Of a stretch of 64,000 nt of DNA, positions 1 through 8,123 are shown in pieces. The stretch is taken from the NCBI GenBank assembly GCA_051954955.1, contig JBQCHF010000044.1, positions 1 to 64,000 on the forward strand, read 5' to 3'. The stretch's first letter is position 1; every line of letters begins with the position of its first letter. Source of the stretch: JBQCHF01 sp051954955 (GTDB lineage Bacteria; Actinomycetota; Actinomycetes; Motilibacterales; Motilibacteraceae). Under the pieces are notes generated by a model. It saw nothing but the letters and a program-made list of their open reading frames with translations. It was not told where the DNA came from and searched no databases. Both the position numbers and the translations under genes were made by a program.

Positions 1-1637
1 AGCACCAGCAGCACCAGCGCCGGCACCCCGGCGAGCAGCCCGCCGACGTCGGCGCCCAGCCCCGGCGCGCCGTCCACCGTCAGCAGGCCGACGCCGAGGA
101 CCGCGGCCAGCGCGGCCGCCGGCCCCCGCCGGCCGGCCCGCAGCAGCGGGCCCACCAGCACCCCGATGGCCAGCAGCCCGCAGGTGGCCAGCAGCCCGAA
201 GGCCACGTTGCCGACGCCGTAGAAGCGGCCGGCCTCGAGCAGGCTGAAGCCGAGCGGGGAGACCAGGGCCAGCCGGGCGCCGGTGGCGACGTCGAGGGCC
301 AGCACCAGCACGGTGGCCACGGCGACGGCGGTCGCGGGGCCGGCCGCACGGCGCCGCCACGGTCCGGCCAGGGCGACCAGGGTGAGCGCGGCGGCCCACA
401 GCAGCAGCAGCGGCGCCAGGGCGAGCAGGGGCGGGGCCGCCCGCCACCACGGGAGGGTCCCGGCCAGGAACGCGGCGGCGGGGAGCGCGGCGACGCCGAG
501 CGCGGCGACCGCGGTGGTGCGCCAGTGCCGCGGCGGCGGCGCAGCACGAAGCGCCAGCGCGCAGCGGGCGGCCACCGCCAGCAGCGCGGCCACCGCGATC
601 AGGTAGGTGAGCGCGGTGACGGACCGCAGCCCCTGCCCGGCGCGGTCCAGGTCTGCCAGCCGGGCCACCGCGTGCGCCGTCGTCCCCCGGCCGGGGGCGC
701 GCTGCAGGGGGCTGCCGACCAGCTCGTCCGGTGCCGGGGCGCCGGCCCGCGCCAGGAGGGTGGGGGTGAGGTCGGTGAGCTGCGCCAGCCCGGGCTGCCG
801 GGTGGAGTCGCTGCCGAGCAGGCCGGGGGTCGTGGCGGGCCGGCGCTCGGCCAGCGCGGCGAGGTGCGGGGTGGTCGAGCTGTCCGAGAGACCGGCGAGC
901 AGGACGTCGGCGTCGGCCGGCAGGGTGGGCAGCAGCGCGGCGACCCGGGCGTCGACGGCCGCCGCCTGCTCCTGGCGCGAGAGGAGCCGTGTGGGGACGC
1001 CGAGCTCGGATCCCGGGCTGAGGACGCCGCCGAGGTCGACCAGCCAGACGTCGCAGGCGGACCAGGCCGCGGCGTCGAGGCCGTCCGCATCCGGGCGGTA
1101 GCGGGGCACCGTGCCGTCGGCGCCGGCCAGAGCCAGCGCCGCCAGCGGGCCGACGGCGGTGGCGCAGCGGCCGGACAGGGCGTCGGCGAGCAGGCCGGGG
1201 TGGGCGTCGTAGGGGAGCTCGTCCTGGTGGGCCAGCACGTCGGCCCAGCCGGCAACCCGGGCCCCGCCCGCTGCGGTCGCGGTGACCGTCGGGGACAGGG
1301 CGCAGCGCGGGCCGGCGCCGTCCGGGGCCGCCAGCTCGGCCCGCCGGCCGGCGCCCACGGTCAGCCAGCCGTCGGCGGGGCAGGTGACCGGGCGGACGGT
1401 CCGCACCGCGAGGGTGCCCAGGCTCGCGGCGTCGGCGAGCGACCACAGTGCCGGGGTGCGGGCCGGGTCGACGTCGGTCCAGCGCAGGCCGGCCACGCCG
1501 AGCAGCACGACCGGGCCCTGCGAGGGCTGAGCTGCGGCCCGGGCAGGCGACCAGACCAGGGTGAGTACGGCGACCAGCAGCGCCAGCAGTGCCGCCGACG
1601 CCGCACGCGTGCGGTGCGCAGGGCAGGGGGCGGTCAC
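1..1637 (-). CDS. Secreted/membrane protein with alkaline-phosphatase-like ectodomain and polytopic C-terminus (partial)
   Basis: The gene runs off the left edge, so the C-terminus is missing. I read it by translating the minus strand from a GTG at 1637. The protein starts with a signal-anchor (about residues 10-36, ending SPARAAAQ). A soluble extracytoplasmic region of roughly 300 residues follows, with phrases such as VVLLGVAGLRWTDV and LLAGLSDSS. After that come several hydrophobic helices, including FYGVGNVAFGLLA. This layout resembles actinobacterial membrane proteins with a sulfatase/alkaline-phosphatase-like N-terminal half, but no catalytic motif could be confirmed. The start is supported by TAGCCT at 1644-1649, exactly 6 nt upstream, a leaderless promoter pattern seen repeatedly here. 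It is divergent from the downstream glycosyltransferase gene. Function unknown. Confidence 0.7.
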   Translation of the reverse strand, partial: MTAPCPAHRTRAASAALLALLVAVLTLVWSPARAAAQPSQGPVVLLGVAGLRWTDVDPARTPALWSLADAASLGTLAVRTVRPVTCPADGWLTVGAGRRAELAAPDGAGPRCALSPTVTATAAGGARVAGWADVLAHQDELPYDAHPGLLADALSGRCATAVGPLAALALAGADGTVPRYRPDADGLDAAAWSACDVWLVDLGGVLSPGSELGVPTRLLSRQEQAAAVDARVAALLPTLPADADVLLAGLSDSSTTPHLAALAERRPATTPGLLGSDSTRQPGLAQLTDLTPTLLARAGAPAPDELVGSPLQRAPGRGTTAHAVARLADLDRAGQGLRSVTALTYLIAVAALLAVAARCALALRAAPPPRHWRTTAVAALGVAALPAAAFLAGTLPWWRAAPPLLALAPLLLLWAAALTLVALAGPWRRRAAGPATAVAVATVLVLALDVATGARLALVSPLGFSLLEAGRFYGVGNVAFGLLATCGLLAIGVLVGPLLRAGRRGPAAALAAVLGVGLLTVDGAPGLGADVGGLLAGVPALVLLV

Positions 1638-1643
1638 GGGCCA

Positions 1644-1649
1644 AGGCTA
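1644..1649 (-). promoter_or_regulatory. -10 box for leaderless transcript
   Basis: The minus strand reads TAGCCT, ending 6 nt before the GTG at 1637. The same TANNNT-N6/7-start arrangement precedes serS, larB, moeA, thiD, murL and others in this window. Confidence 0.55.
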
Positions 1650-1744
1650 GGCCGCGTCTGCTGGATCACCGCCGGCTCGCGGACCATGGCATCCCGACCG
1701 GCTACAGCGTTGGACCCCACCCCGGCGTCGTCCCGCGGAGAACC

Positions 1745-1823
1745 CCGCTACGCGGAACTCCTCCGCCGTGCCGGACCGGGCGCCATGGCCCGCTCCCTGA
1801 TCGACGGAAGATCCACCAGACAC
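1745..1823 (+). repeat. Two-copy 79-bp dispersed repeat, copy 1
   Basis: This intergenic segment aligns without gaps, at roughly 78 percent identity by eye, with 37424-37502. The best conserved part is CTACG..GAACTCCTCCGCC and CCGCTCCCTGATC. Read on the plus strand it gives RYAELLRRAGPGAMARSLID. The other copy gives RYEELLRHAESGATNRSLIH. The minus strand is also open. It lies between the divergent starts of the truncated membrane protein and the glycosyltransferase, just upstream of the latter's ribosome binding site. Nature unknown: possibly a degraded short gene, a regulatory element or a non-autonomous repeat. Confidence 0.6.
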
Positions 1824-1856
1824 GTCCTCGGCGCGTGCACCTGGGAGGATCAGCGC

Positions 1857-3125
1857 GTGACGGTGCGGGGCGCGGAGCGGTTGGGGCGCGAGGCCCCGGT
1901 CGTCGGCCGCGCGCTCCCGACCGGCCCCTGGCGGGGTGCCCTCTGGTGGCTGGCCGGGCTGGTGGCCCTGGCAGTGGGCGCCTGGTCGCCGGTCGGGTCC
2001 GCGCTGCGGACGGTCGGCTACCTGCGGCTGGTCGACCTCGAGGTCTACCGCGCGGCGGGCACCAGCGTGCTCACCGGCGAGGACGTCTACGGCCACCTCA
2101 CGCCGCTGCCGAGCCTGCTGCCGTCCACCTACCCGGCCTTCGCCGCGCTGCTGGCCGTGCCGCTCGCCCTCATACCCGCCGGGGCCGTCGACGTCCTGTG
2201 GACGCTGGCGCAGCTGGTGGTGCTCGGCTGGGTGGTGAAGGTCGCGTTCGCTCCGCTGCTGCGCAGCCTCGGCCCGGCCTGGCCGCTCGGCCTGGGCGCG
2301 ATCACCGGCGCGTCCTGCTGGCTGGTGCCGCTGCGCGACAACTTCTACTTCGGCCAGGTCGACATCTTCCTCATGGCGCTGTGCCTGGCCGACCTCACCG
2401 GCGCCTGGGCGCGGGTCCGGCCGGGCGTGCTGTCCGGGTGGGCGACGGCGGTGAAGCTGACCCCGGGGCTGTTCGTCGTGCACTGGTGGCTGGCCGGCGA
2501 CCGGCGGGCCGCGGTGCGGGCGGCGCTCACCGCGGTCCTGCTCACCGCGGGGACCGCGCTGGTGCTGCCCGGCGCCACCGCCGGCTTCTGGGGCGGCGCG
2601 ATCTTCGCCAGCGACCGGCTCGGGGACAACACGGCCACCGCCAACCAGTCCCTGCGCGGGGTGCTGCTGCGGGTGGGGCCGTCCGGGGCGCTCGGCTCGC
2701 TGCTCTACGTCGTGCTGGCGGCGGCCTGCCTGCTGCTGTTCATGCCGGTGGCGGCGCGCGCGCACCGGGCCGGGCAACGGGTCCGGGCCGCCGCCGTCGT
2801 CGGGCTGGTCGCGTTCGTGGTGTCCCCGGTCTCCTGGATCCACCACGCCGCCTGGGTGGTCGTCGCCCTCGGCGTGCTGGTGGGCGCCGGCCGGGCCTGG
2901 TGGCGCTGGCTGGCGGCTGCGGCAGTCAGCGCGTTCTGGGGCTACTCCCTGCCCGCCCTCGGCGCCCACCTGCTGCTCGTCGACCCCGCCGGCCCCTGGG
3001 GCCGGGTGCTCCAGCAGGCCGACGTCGTCGGCGCCCTGGGCGTGCTCGCCCTGCTCGCCCTCGTCCCCCAGTCCCCCTCACGTGATCATGCAATTCCCGT
3101 GATCAAGCAATCCGCGCGATCTTGA
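1857..3125 (+). CDS. GT87-family polyprenol-phosphate-mannose-type glycosyltransferase
   Basis: A 422-residue integral membrane protein with about ten hydrophobic helices, resembling the GT87 (DUF2029) mannosyltransferases that add mannose from polyprenyl-phosphate donors outside the membrane. Early in the protein, VDLEVYRAAG carries the acidic residues typical of the first extracytoplasmic loop of GT-C enzymes. Later signatures include NFYFGQVDIFLMAL and ATAVKLTPGLF, both characteristic of the family. The GTG at 1857 follows GGGAGG at 1843-1848 with good spacing, so a much longer upstream open frame is ignored. The last residues (SRDHAIPVIKQ) are encoded by a palindromic repeat that also holds the stop codon. 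The acceptor is unknown; lipomannan or arabinan-type glycans are inference. Confidence 0.8.
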   Translation: MTVRGAERLGREAPVVGRALPTGPWRGALWWLAGLVALAVGAWSPVGSALRTVGYLRLVDLEVYRAAGTSVLTGEDVYGHLTPLPSLLPSTYPAFAALLAVPLALIPAGAVDVLWTLAQLVVLGWVVKVAFAPLLRSLGPAWPLGLGAITGASCWLVPLRDNFYFGQVDIFLMALCLADLTGAWARVRPGVLSGWATAVKLTPGLFVVHWWLAGDRRAAVRAALTAVLLTAGTALVLPGATAGFWGGAIFASDRLGDNTATANQSLRGVLLRVGPSGALGSLLYVVLAAACLLLFMPVAARAHRAGQRVRAAAVVGLVAFVVSPVSWIHHAAWVVVALGVLVGAGRAWWRWLAAAAVSAFWGYSLPALGAHLLLVDPAGPWGRVLQQADVVGALGVLALLALVPQSPSRDHAIPVIKQSARS

Positions 3126-3167
3126 CGAGGATCGGTACCGCGTGATCACGTCGATTGCATGATCACG
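3081..3167. repeat. GATC-type palindromic element A1 at convergent gene ends
   Basis: Perfect 14-bp inverted arms (CGTGATCATGCAAT at 3081-3094, ATTGCATGATCACG at 3154-3167) enclose further TGATCA copies and a CGCGATCTTG core. The stops of both flanking convergent genes, at 3123-3125 (+) and 3163-3165 (-), fall inside it, the latter being the TGA of TGATCA. Related elements occur at 13934-13988 and 50662-50756. It probably works as a bidirectional terminator. Confidence 0.7.
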
Positions 3168-4332
3168 AAGCGGGTGAGTCCGTGGTCGGGTCGGTGGGTG
3201 CGGGGCGGCGGACCTCGGGGACGTAGGGACGGCCGATGCGGCCGCCGGGCTCGCGGTTGACCGGCGTCCGCGGCTCGATGGTGGCGCTGGCGAACCGGCG
3301 CGGCCCGGACCAGCGGGCCGGCACGGCATCGATCTTCCAGGCGATCGCGTAGGCCAGGGCCTCGTAGTTGACCCGCCAGCCGCGGAAGTGCGGCCACGCC
3401 TCCGCCGCGGTGCGCTCCACCGGGAAGCCGGCGCCCACGATCCGGTCGTAGGCCTCCTCGAACTCGGCGAAGGTCAGTGAGATCTCCCCGTCCGGGTCGG
3501 GGTCCGGGTCGTAGGGGAGCTGGAAGACGTCGGCGAGGTCGCGCAGGCAGCTGAAGCCCATCCGGACGGCGATCCGCGCCTCGCCCTGCGGCAGCGACGG
3601 CGCGACGGCCAGCTGCAGCGCCGCCGCGTCCATGACCGACAGCAGCCCGACCAGCCAGCTGCGGCCCGGGCGCGGTGAGCGGACGAAGACGAGGACCTGG
3701 TAGTTGACGTGGCTCTCGGAGACGTCGGCCGCCCAGCGCTCCCAGCCGCGGAACAGCTCGCGCAGGTTGTCGATGGTGCGCACCGAGGCGTGCCGGGCCA
3801 GGATGACCGGCCCCCAGTTCGGCTCGCCGGCCCGGCTGTCGAGCATGGTCACCTCGACCTCGCGCCGGTTGTAAGCGGCGTAGACCGTGGACAGGTAGCT
3901 GATCAGCAGGCCGACGACGACCGGGCCGGTGGCGGCGGCCAGGAAGTCGACGGCGGTGAGCCTGGCCCGGTCGGTGCTGGCGAAGCCGAGGGTGAACAGG
4001 CTGGAGCCGGCCTCGCGGAACGCCGCCCGCAGCCCCAGGTGCGCCGGGGTGAACAGCACCAGGGCGTAGGCGACGAGGTAGCCGGCGAGCCAGGCGGCCA
4101 GCGTGACCAGGATCGACAGCGGCGCGGCCCAGGCCAGCACCCGGTCGCGCACCTCGTAGTCGCGCACCCCGCGCACGGCCAGCTGCGCCGCGCCGAAGGT
4201 GGCGCGGGTGCACAGCGCGGTCAGCTTGGACGGCAGCCCGCGCGGGACGATCAGGGTGCGCACCATCGACGACGACGTCCCGAGCAGCACCAGGACGCCG
4301 ACGATCGTGCTCGCCACGGTGAGGGCGGTCAT
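3163..4332 (-). CDS. Two-TM ion-channel-like membrane protein
   Basis: 389 residues. An N-terminal membrane helix (about 5-22) is followed by two or three more up to about residue 165. Between them, FREAGSSLFTLGFAST looks like the pore helix and selectivity-filter region of 2TM potassium channels (canonical TVGYG replaced by TLGFA), followed by a TM2-like helix. The last 200 residues are soluble and unrecognised, rich in aromatic and acidic residues (LPYDPDPDPDGE). The ATG overlaps the larC stop by 4 bases, so the gene is co-translated with larB and larC. Ion selectivity cannot be read from the altered filter. A link to nickel or to the pincer cofactor is speculation. The stop codon lies in a palindromic repeat. 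Confidence 0.65.
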   Translation of the reverse strand: MTALTVASTIVGVLVLLGTSSSMVRTLIVPRGLPSKLTALCTRATFGAAQLAVRGVRDYEVRDRVLAWAAPLSILVTLAAWLAGYLVAYALVLFTPAHLGLRAAFREAGSSLFTLGFASTDRARLTAVDFLAAATGPVVVGLLISYLSTVYAAYNRREVEVTMLDSRAGEPNWGPVILARHASVRTIDNLRELFRGWERWAADVSESHVNYQVLVFVRSPRPGRSWLVGLLSVMDAAALQLAVAPSLPQGEARIAVRMGFSCLRDLADVFQLPYDPDPDPDGEISLTFAEFEEAYDRIVGAGFPVERTAAEAWPHFRGWRVNYEALAYAIAWKIDAVPARWSGPRRFASATIEPRTPVNREPGGRIGRPYVPEVRRPAPTDPTTDSPAS

Positions 4333-5555
4333 CGGATCTCCGTCGCGGTCTCGGGAGGGGCTTGGCCCAGGGGTGCTGCCTTGTGCGCGGCGGCCACGGC
4401 GGCGGCCAGCACGGCTTTGGCGGGGCGGCCGAGTGCTGTGGCCGCCGCCGCGACGTCCTCCCACTCCGGCTGCGCGTTGACCACCAGCCCGTCCAGGAGG
4501 CCGAGCTTCACCGCGACCGGCTGGCCGTCGACGTCGACGGTGACGGCGCAGCGGGCCAGCGCGGTCTTGGCCACCGGGTGCTCGCGCAGGCCCAGGGTGC
4601 TGGTGTGGGTGAGCACGGTGCGGCGGACGGCGTCGGCGTGCTGGCGGGCGGTGAGCACCGAGAGAAGGTGGCCGGGGCGGCCCTTCTTGCCCAGGGTGGC
4701 GGTGAGCCAGGCGTCGGACGCGCCGGCGTCGAGCAGCGCGGTGAGCACGCCCGGCCAGATCCGCGGGTCCAGGTCGTCGACGGTGCACTCGATCACCAGC
4801 GCCTGCTGGCGTGCTTGGCCGGACGTCGTCTCTCCGACGACGAGTCGGAGCACGTTCGCGTGTCCAGACAGGTCTTTCGCACCCGCGCCGGTGCCGACCC
4901 CGGTCACCGCCATGGGCGGCATCGGGCCCCATGCCGTCACGTGCTCGGCCAGCAGCGCGGCGCCGGTGGGGGTGCACAGCTCGACGTCCACAGGCCCGCC
5001 GTAGGTCGGGATCCCCCGCAGGAGCTGGAGAACCGCGGGCACCGGGACGGGGAGCCGGCCGTGCGCGGCGCGGACGGCGCCGCCGCCGAGGGCCACCGGC
5101 GTGCAGTGCAGCTCGGCCAGGCCCAGCTCGCGCAGACCCCAGCAGGCGCCCAGGACGTCGACGAGGGTGTCGACCGCGCCGACCTCGTGGAAGTGCACCC
5201 GCTCGCGCGCGACCCCGTGCACGGCGGCCTCTGCGTCGGCGATGCGGCCGAAGACGGCGACGGCGCGGTCGCGCACCTCCGACGGAGCGTCGGAGCTGTG
5301 CAGCACCTCGGTGATCTCGGGGAGCGTGCGCAGCGGCTGGCTGCCGGGGCTGTCCACCAGCACGTGGGTGGCGGCCAGGCCCGAGCGGGTGACCGGCTCG
5401 GTGCGAGTGCTGACGCCGGGCAGGTGCAGCGCGCCGACGACGTCGGCGGGGGCGGGCAGCCGGCGGCCGGTGGCCGCGGCGAGGTCGGCCAGCGCGCCGA
5501 GCAGCATGTCCCCGCTGGCGCCGCTGCCGGCGTCGAGCCAGCCGATCGTGCTCAC
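4329..5555 (-). CDS. larC: Nickel pincer cofactor biosynthesis protein LarC
   Basis: 408 residues matching LarC, the nickel insertase (cyclometallase) that finishes the nickel-pincer nucleotide cofactor of lactate racemase and related enzymes. The N-terminus GWLDAGSGASGDMLLGALAD is the family signature. HFHEVGAVDTLVDVLG and CTPTGAALL follow, then VIECTVDDLDPR and GKKGRPG in the second half. In some bacteria LarC is made through a frameshift between two frames; here both halves are one continuous frame. The GTG start overlaps the larB stop (GTGA), and the stop overlaps the channel gene start (ATGA). The sulfur-inserting partner LarE is not in this window. Confidence 0.92.
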   Translation of the reverse strand: MSTIGWLDAGSGASGDMLLGALADLAAATGRRLPAPADVVGALHLPGVSTRTEPVTRSGLAATHVLVDSPGSQPLRTLPEITEVLHSSDAPSEVRDRAVAVFGRIADAEAAVHGVARERVHFHEVGAVDTLVDVLGACWGLRELGLAELHCTPVALGGGAVRAAHGRLPVPVPAVLQLLRGIPTYGGPVDVELCTPTGAALLAEHVTAWGPMPPMAVTGVGTGAGAKDLSGHANVLRLVVGETTSGQARQQALVIECTVDDLDPRIWPGVLTALLDAGASDAWLTATLGKKGRPGHLLSVLTARQHADAVRRTVLTHTSTLGLREHPVAKTALARCAVTVDVDGQPVAVKLGLLDGLVVNAQPEWEDVAAAATALGRPAKAVLAAAVAAAHKAAPLGQAPPETATEIR

Positions 5556-6295
5556 TGATCGCCCTGCGCCCGGGCGGCGCGGCGCGCCACCCGGGCGGCG
5601 AAGACCCCGGCGCCGTAGCCGTTGTCGATGTTGCACACGACCACGCCGGGTGCGCACGCGTTGAGCATGCCGAGCAGCGCGGACAGCCCGCCGAACGAGG
5701 CGCCGTAGCCCACCGAGGTCGGCACCGCCACCAGCGGCACGCCGGTCAGCCCGCCGACCACCGAGGGCAGCGCGCCCTCCATCCCGGCCACCACGATGAG
5801 GCAGTCGGCCTCCTCCAGCTCGTGGCGCACCACGAGCAGCCGGTGCAGCCCGGCCACGCCGACGTCGTCGATGCGGCGGACCCCGGCCCCGTGCGCCCGG
5901 GCGGTGATGGCGGCCTCGGCGGCCACCGGGGCGTCGGAGGTGCCGGCGGCCACCACCAGCACCTCCCCGCGCGGCGGCGGCAGCGGGCCGAGCAACGCGG
6001 TGCGGGAGACGTCGTCGACGACGGCGTCCGGGATCGCGGTCCGGACCGCGGCGCGCGCCTCGGGGTCCAGCCGGGTCGCCAGGGCCGCCCGGTCGGGGTG
6101 CGCGACGGCCAGGCGCTCGAGCAGCGCCACCACCTGGTCGCTGGTCTTGCCCGCGCCGTAGACCACCTCCGGGTCCCCGGTGCGGGCCGCACGGTCCAGG
6201 TCGAGCCGGGCGAAGCCGAGGTCGGCGACGGCGGGTGCCTGGTCGGGCTGGTCGGGCTGCTGGGTTCGAGGAGGCACTGCCTCTTCCGCGCTCAC
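5552..6295 (-). CDS. larB: Nickel pincer cofactor biosynthesis protein LarB
   Basis: About 247 residues of the AIR-carboxylase-like family. LarB carboxylates the pyridinium ring of nicotinic acid adenine dinucleotide and hydrolyses it to the dicarboxylated mononucleotide, the first step of the nickel-pincer cofactor pathway. Diagnostic stretches are DPEVVYGAGKTSDQV near the N-terminus, VVAAGTSDAPVAAEA, RIDDVGVAGLHR, VVAGMEGALPSVVGGL and NIDNGYGAG near the end. The start at 6295 rather than 6301 is preferred because TAGCGT (6302-6307) lies exactly 6 nt upstream, the leaderless pattern of this genome. First gene of a larB-larC-channel operon with 4-base overlaps throughout. Confidence 0.9.
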   Translation of the reverse strand: MSAEEAVPPRTQQPDQPDQAPAVADLGFARLDLDRAARTGDPEVVYGAGKTSDQVVALLERLAVAHPDRAALATRLDPEARAAVRTAIPDAVVDDVSRTALLGPLPPPRGEVLVVAAGTSDAPVAAEAAITARAHGAGVRRIDDVGVAGLHRLLVVRHELEEADCLIVVAGMEGALPSVVGGLTGVPLVAVPTSVGYGASFGGLSALLGMLNACAPGVVVCNIDNGYGAGVFAARVARRAARAQGDQ

Positions 6296-6358
6296 GGGCA
6301 CACGCTAGGACCGCCCGGTCCCTCCCCGCCGCCGCGACGGCACGGGCGGAGACCGAAT

Positions 6359-6444
6359 TGCGCACACAAGGTCGCCTCGGCGACCGGCGTGTCGGGCTCC
6401 ACTCGGCGCGACACGCCGCTTCAGGGGACGGGGCTGTGTGCGCA
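6359..6444. repeat. Nested inverted repeats in divergent intergenic region
   Basis: The 6296-6617 gap holds two nested perfect 10-bp inverted repeats. The outer arms are TGCGCACACA (6359-6368) and TGTGTGCGCA (6435-6444). The inner arms are CGGCGTGTCG (6385-6394) and CGACACGCCG (6409-6418) with a 14-base loop. It lies between the divergent larB and DUF4446 genes, so it could be an operator or a structured leader. GGATAGCCTG at 6553-6562 is a likely -10 for the DUF4446 gene. Nothing else is apparent in the gap. Confidence 0.5.
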
Positions 6445-6617
6445 CATCGGTCAGGGGTGGGAGGCGGCGCTCCGTCGCACGCCCGACCTGCGCGGCCCAA
6501 GCCGTCATTGCCGCCCGTTGACCCTCACCCGCCCGAGCGCACCCGCCGGCCCGGATAGCCTGACCCCCGCCGGGGCGCACCCCGCGCCACCCAGCCACCG
6601 ACCTGCACAGGACCGCC

Positions 6618-7148
6618 ATGCCCTCGTCCCTGCCCGCGCTCAACCTCGACCCGCAGCTGGTGGACTGGCTGGTGCTGGTCGCGCTCGTCGTCGCGGTGCT
6701 CGGGCTGCTGCTCGGGCTGGCGGCCCAGCTGCGAGTCCGCCGGCTGCGCCGCTCCTACGCCGTGCTGCAGGGCGAGGGCGGCAGCGACGACTTCGTCACC
6801 GCGGTCAACCGCAAGATCGCCGAGGTGGAGCGGCTGCGCGACGAGGTCACCGGGGCCCGCCGCTCGCTGGAGAAGACCCGCAGCGAGCTGGCCGACGCCA
6901 TCCGGCACGTCGCCGTCGTCCGCTACGACGCCTTCCAGGACATGGGCGGCCGGCTCTCGTTCTCGGTCGCGATGCTCGACGACGCCGGCGACGGCCTGGT
7001 GCTGACCAGCATCAACGGCCGCTCGGAGACGCGCACCTACGCCAAGGGCGTCAAGTCCGGCGGCAGCGAGCACACCCTGAGCCCCGAGGAGGAGCAGGCC
7101 GTGCAGTTCGCGCTGCGCGGGGCGGCTCCGGCCCGCCGGCAGGGGTGA
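6618..7148 (+). CDS. DUF4446 family membrane-anchored protein
   Basis: 176 residues. One N-terminal membrane helix (about residues 15-37) is followed by a short coiled-coil segment (VNRKIAEVERLRDEVTGARRSLEKT) and a compact domain containing VRYDAFQDMGGRLSFSVAMLD and GLVLTSINGRSETRTYAKGV. These are the signatures of DUF4446, a family of unknown function common in actinobacteria and firmicutes. The stop overlaps the GTG of the following prephenate dehydratase gene, so the two are probably co-translated, but no biochemical link is known. Confidence 0.85.
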   Translation: MPSSLPALNLDPQLVDWLVLVALVVAVLGLLLGLAAQLRVRRLRRSYAVLQGEGGSDDFVTAVNRKIAEVERLRDEVTGARRSLEKTRSELADAIRHVAVVRYDAFQDMGGRLSFSVAMLDDAGDGLVLTSINGRSETRTYAKGVKSGGSEHTLSPEEEQAVQFALRGAAPARRQG

Positions 7149-8107
7149 GCGCGGTGCCCGGCACACCCCCCGCCCGCTACGCCTACTTCGGTCCCGAGGG
7201 CACCTTCACCGAGGCCGCCCTGCGCACCATCCCGGCCGCCGCACGCGCCGAGCTGATGCCGCTGCCCACCGTGCCGGCCGCGCTGGAGGCCGTGCGCCAC
7301 GGCGACGCCGACTCGGCCATGGTGCCGTTGGAGAACTCGGTCGAGGGCGCCGTCGCCGCCACCCTGGACGAGCTGGCCTCCGGCGACCCGCTGATGATCG
7401 TGCGCGAGGTCCTGCTGCCGGTCACCTTCGTGCTGATGGCCCGCCCCGGCGTCGCGCTCGGCGACGTCAAGCGGCTGGCCACCCACCCGCACGCCGAGGC
7501 GCAGTGCCGCCGCTGGGTGGCCGAGAACCTGCCCGGCGCGCTGGTGGTGCCGGCGCTGTCCACCGCCGCCGCCGCCGCGGGCCTGGCCGCCGACGGCGAG
7601 CCCGGCTACGACGCCGCCATCGGCGCCCGGGTGGCCGCCGACCGCTACCGGCTCACCGTGCTGGCGCAGGACATCGGCGACGCCGAGTCCCAGGCGGTCA
7701 CCCGGTTCGTGCTGGTCTCCCGCCCGGCCGACCCGCCGCTGCCCACCGGCCACGACCGCACCTCGCTGGTCGCCTTCATCGCCGACGACCACCCCGGCGC
7801 GCTGCTGGAGATCCTCACCGAGTTCGCCGTCCGCGGGGTCAACCTCACCCGGATCGAGTCCCGCCCCGCCGGCGACCGCCTGGGCCGGTACCACTTCTCC
7901 ATCGACGCCGAGGGCCACGTCGACGACGCCCGGGTGGGCGAGGCGCTGATGGGCCTGCGCCGGGTCTGCGAGGACGTCCGCTTCCTCGGCTCCTACCCGC
8001 GCTCGGACGACCGCCCCAGCACCCCGGTCCGCCGCGGCACCTCCGACGCCGAGTTCCGCGACGCCGCCGCCTGGCTGGCGCGCGTGCGCGACGGCCGGGT
8101 CGAGTAG
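7145..8107 (+). CDS. pheA: Prephenate dehydratase
   Basis: 320 residues. Converts prephenate to phenylpyruvate in phenylalanine synthesis. The catalytic PDT domain opens with YFGPEGTFTEAAL and contains VPLENSVEGAVAAT and the TRF motif in SQAVTRFVLV. A C-terminal ACT domain (from about residue 205) carries GALLEILTEFAVRGVNLTRIESRP, whose ESRP motif binds phenylalanine for feedback control. It is a free-standing PDT-ACT enzyme, not fused to chorismate mutase, as usual in actinobacteria. The GTG at 7145 overlaps the previous stop; a second in-frame GTG at 7154 is an alternative start. Followed by palindromic element D1. Confidence 0.95.
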   Translation: MSAVPGTPPARYAYFGPEGTFTEAALRTIPAAARAELMPLPTVPAALEAVRHGDADSAMVPLENSVEGAVAATLDELASGDPLMIVREVLLPVTFVLMARPGVALGDVKRLATHPHAEAQCRRWVAENLPGALVVPALSTAAAAAGLAADGEPGYDAAIGARVAADRYRLTVLAQDIGDAESQAVTRFVLVSRPADPPLPTGHDRTSLVAFIADDHPGALLEILTEFAVRGVNLTRIESRPAGDRLGRYHFSIDAEGHVDDARVGEALMGLRRVCEDVRFLGSYPRSDDRPSTPVRRGTSDAEFRDAAAWLARVRDGRVE

Positions 8108-8123
8108 CCCGGGCGGGCCGCGT

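Noticed and set aside
525..1856. A long plus-strand open frame running into the GT87 gene
   Set aside because: The upstream part is Arg/Gly/Gln-rich and lies opposite the membrane-protein gene. A good ribosome site and GTG at 1857 define the true start.
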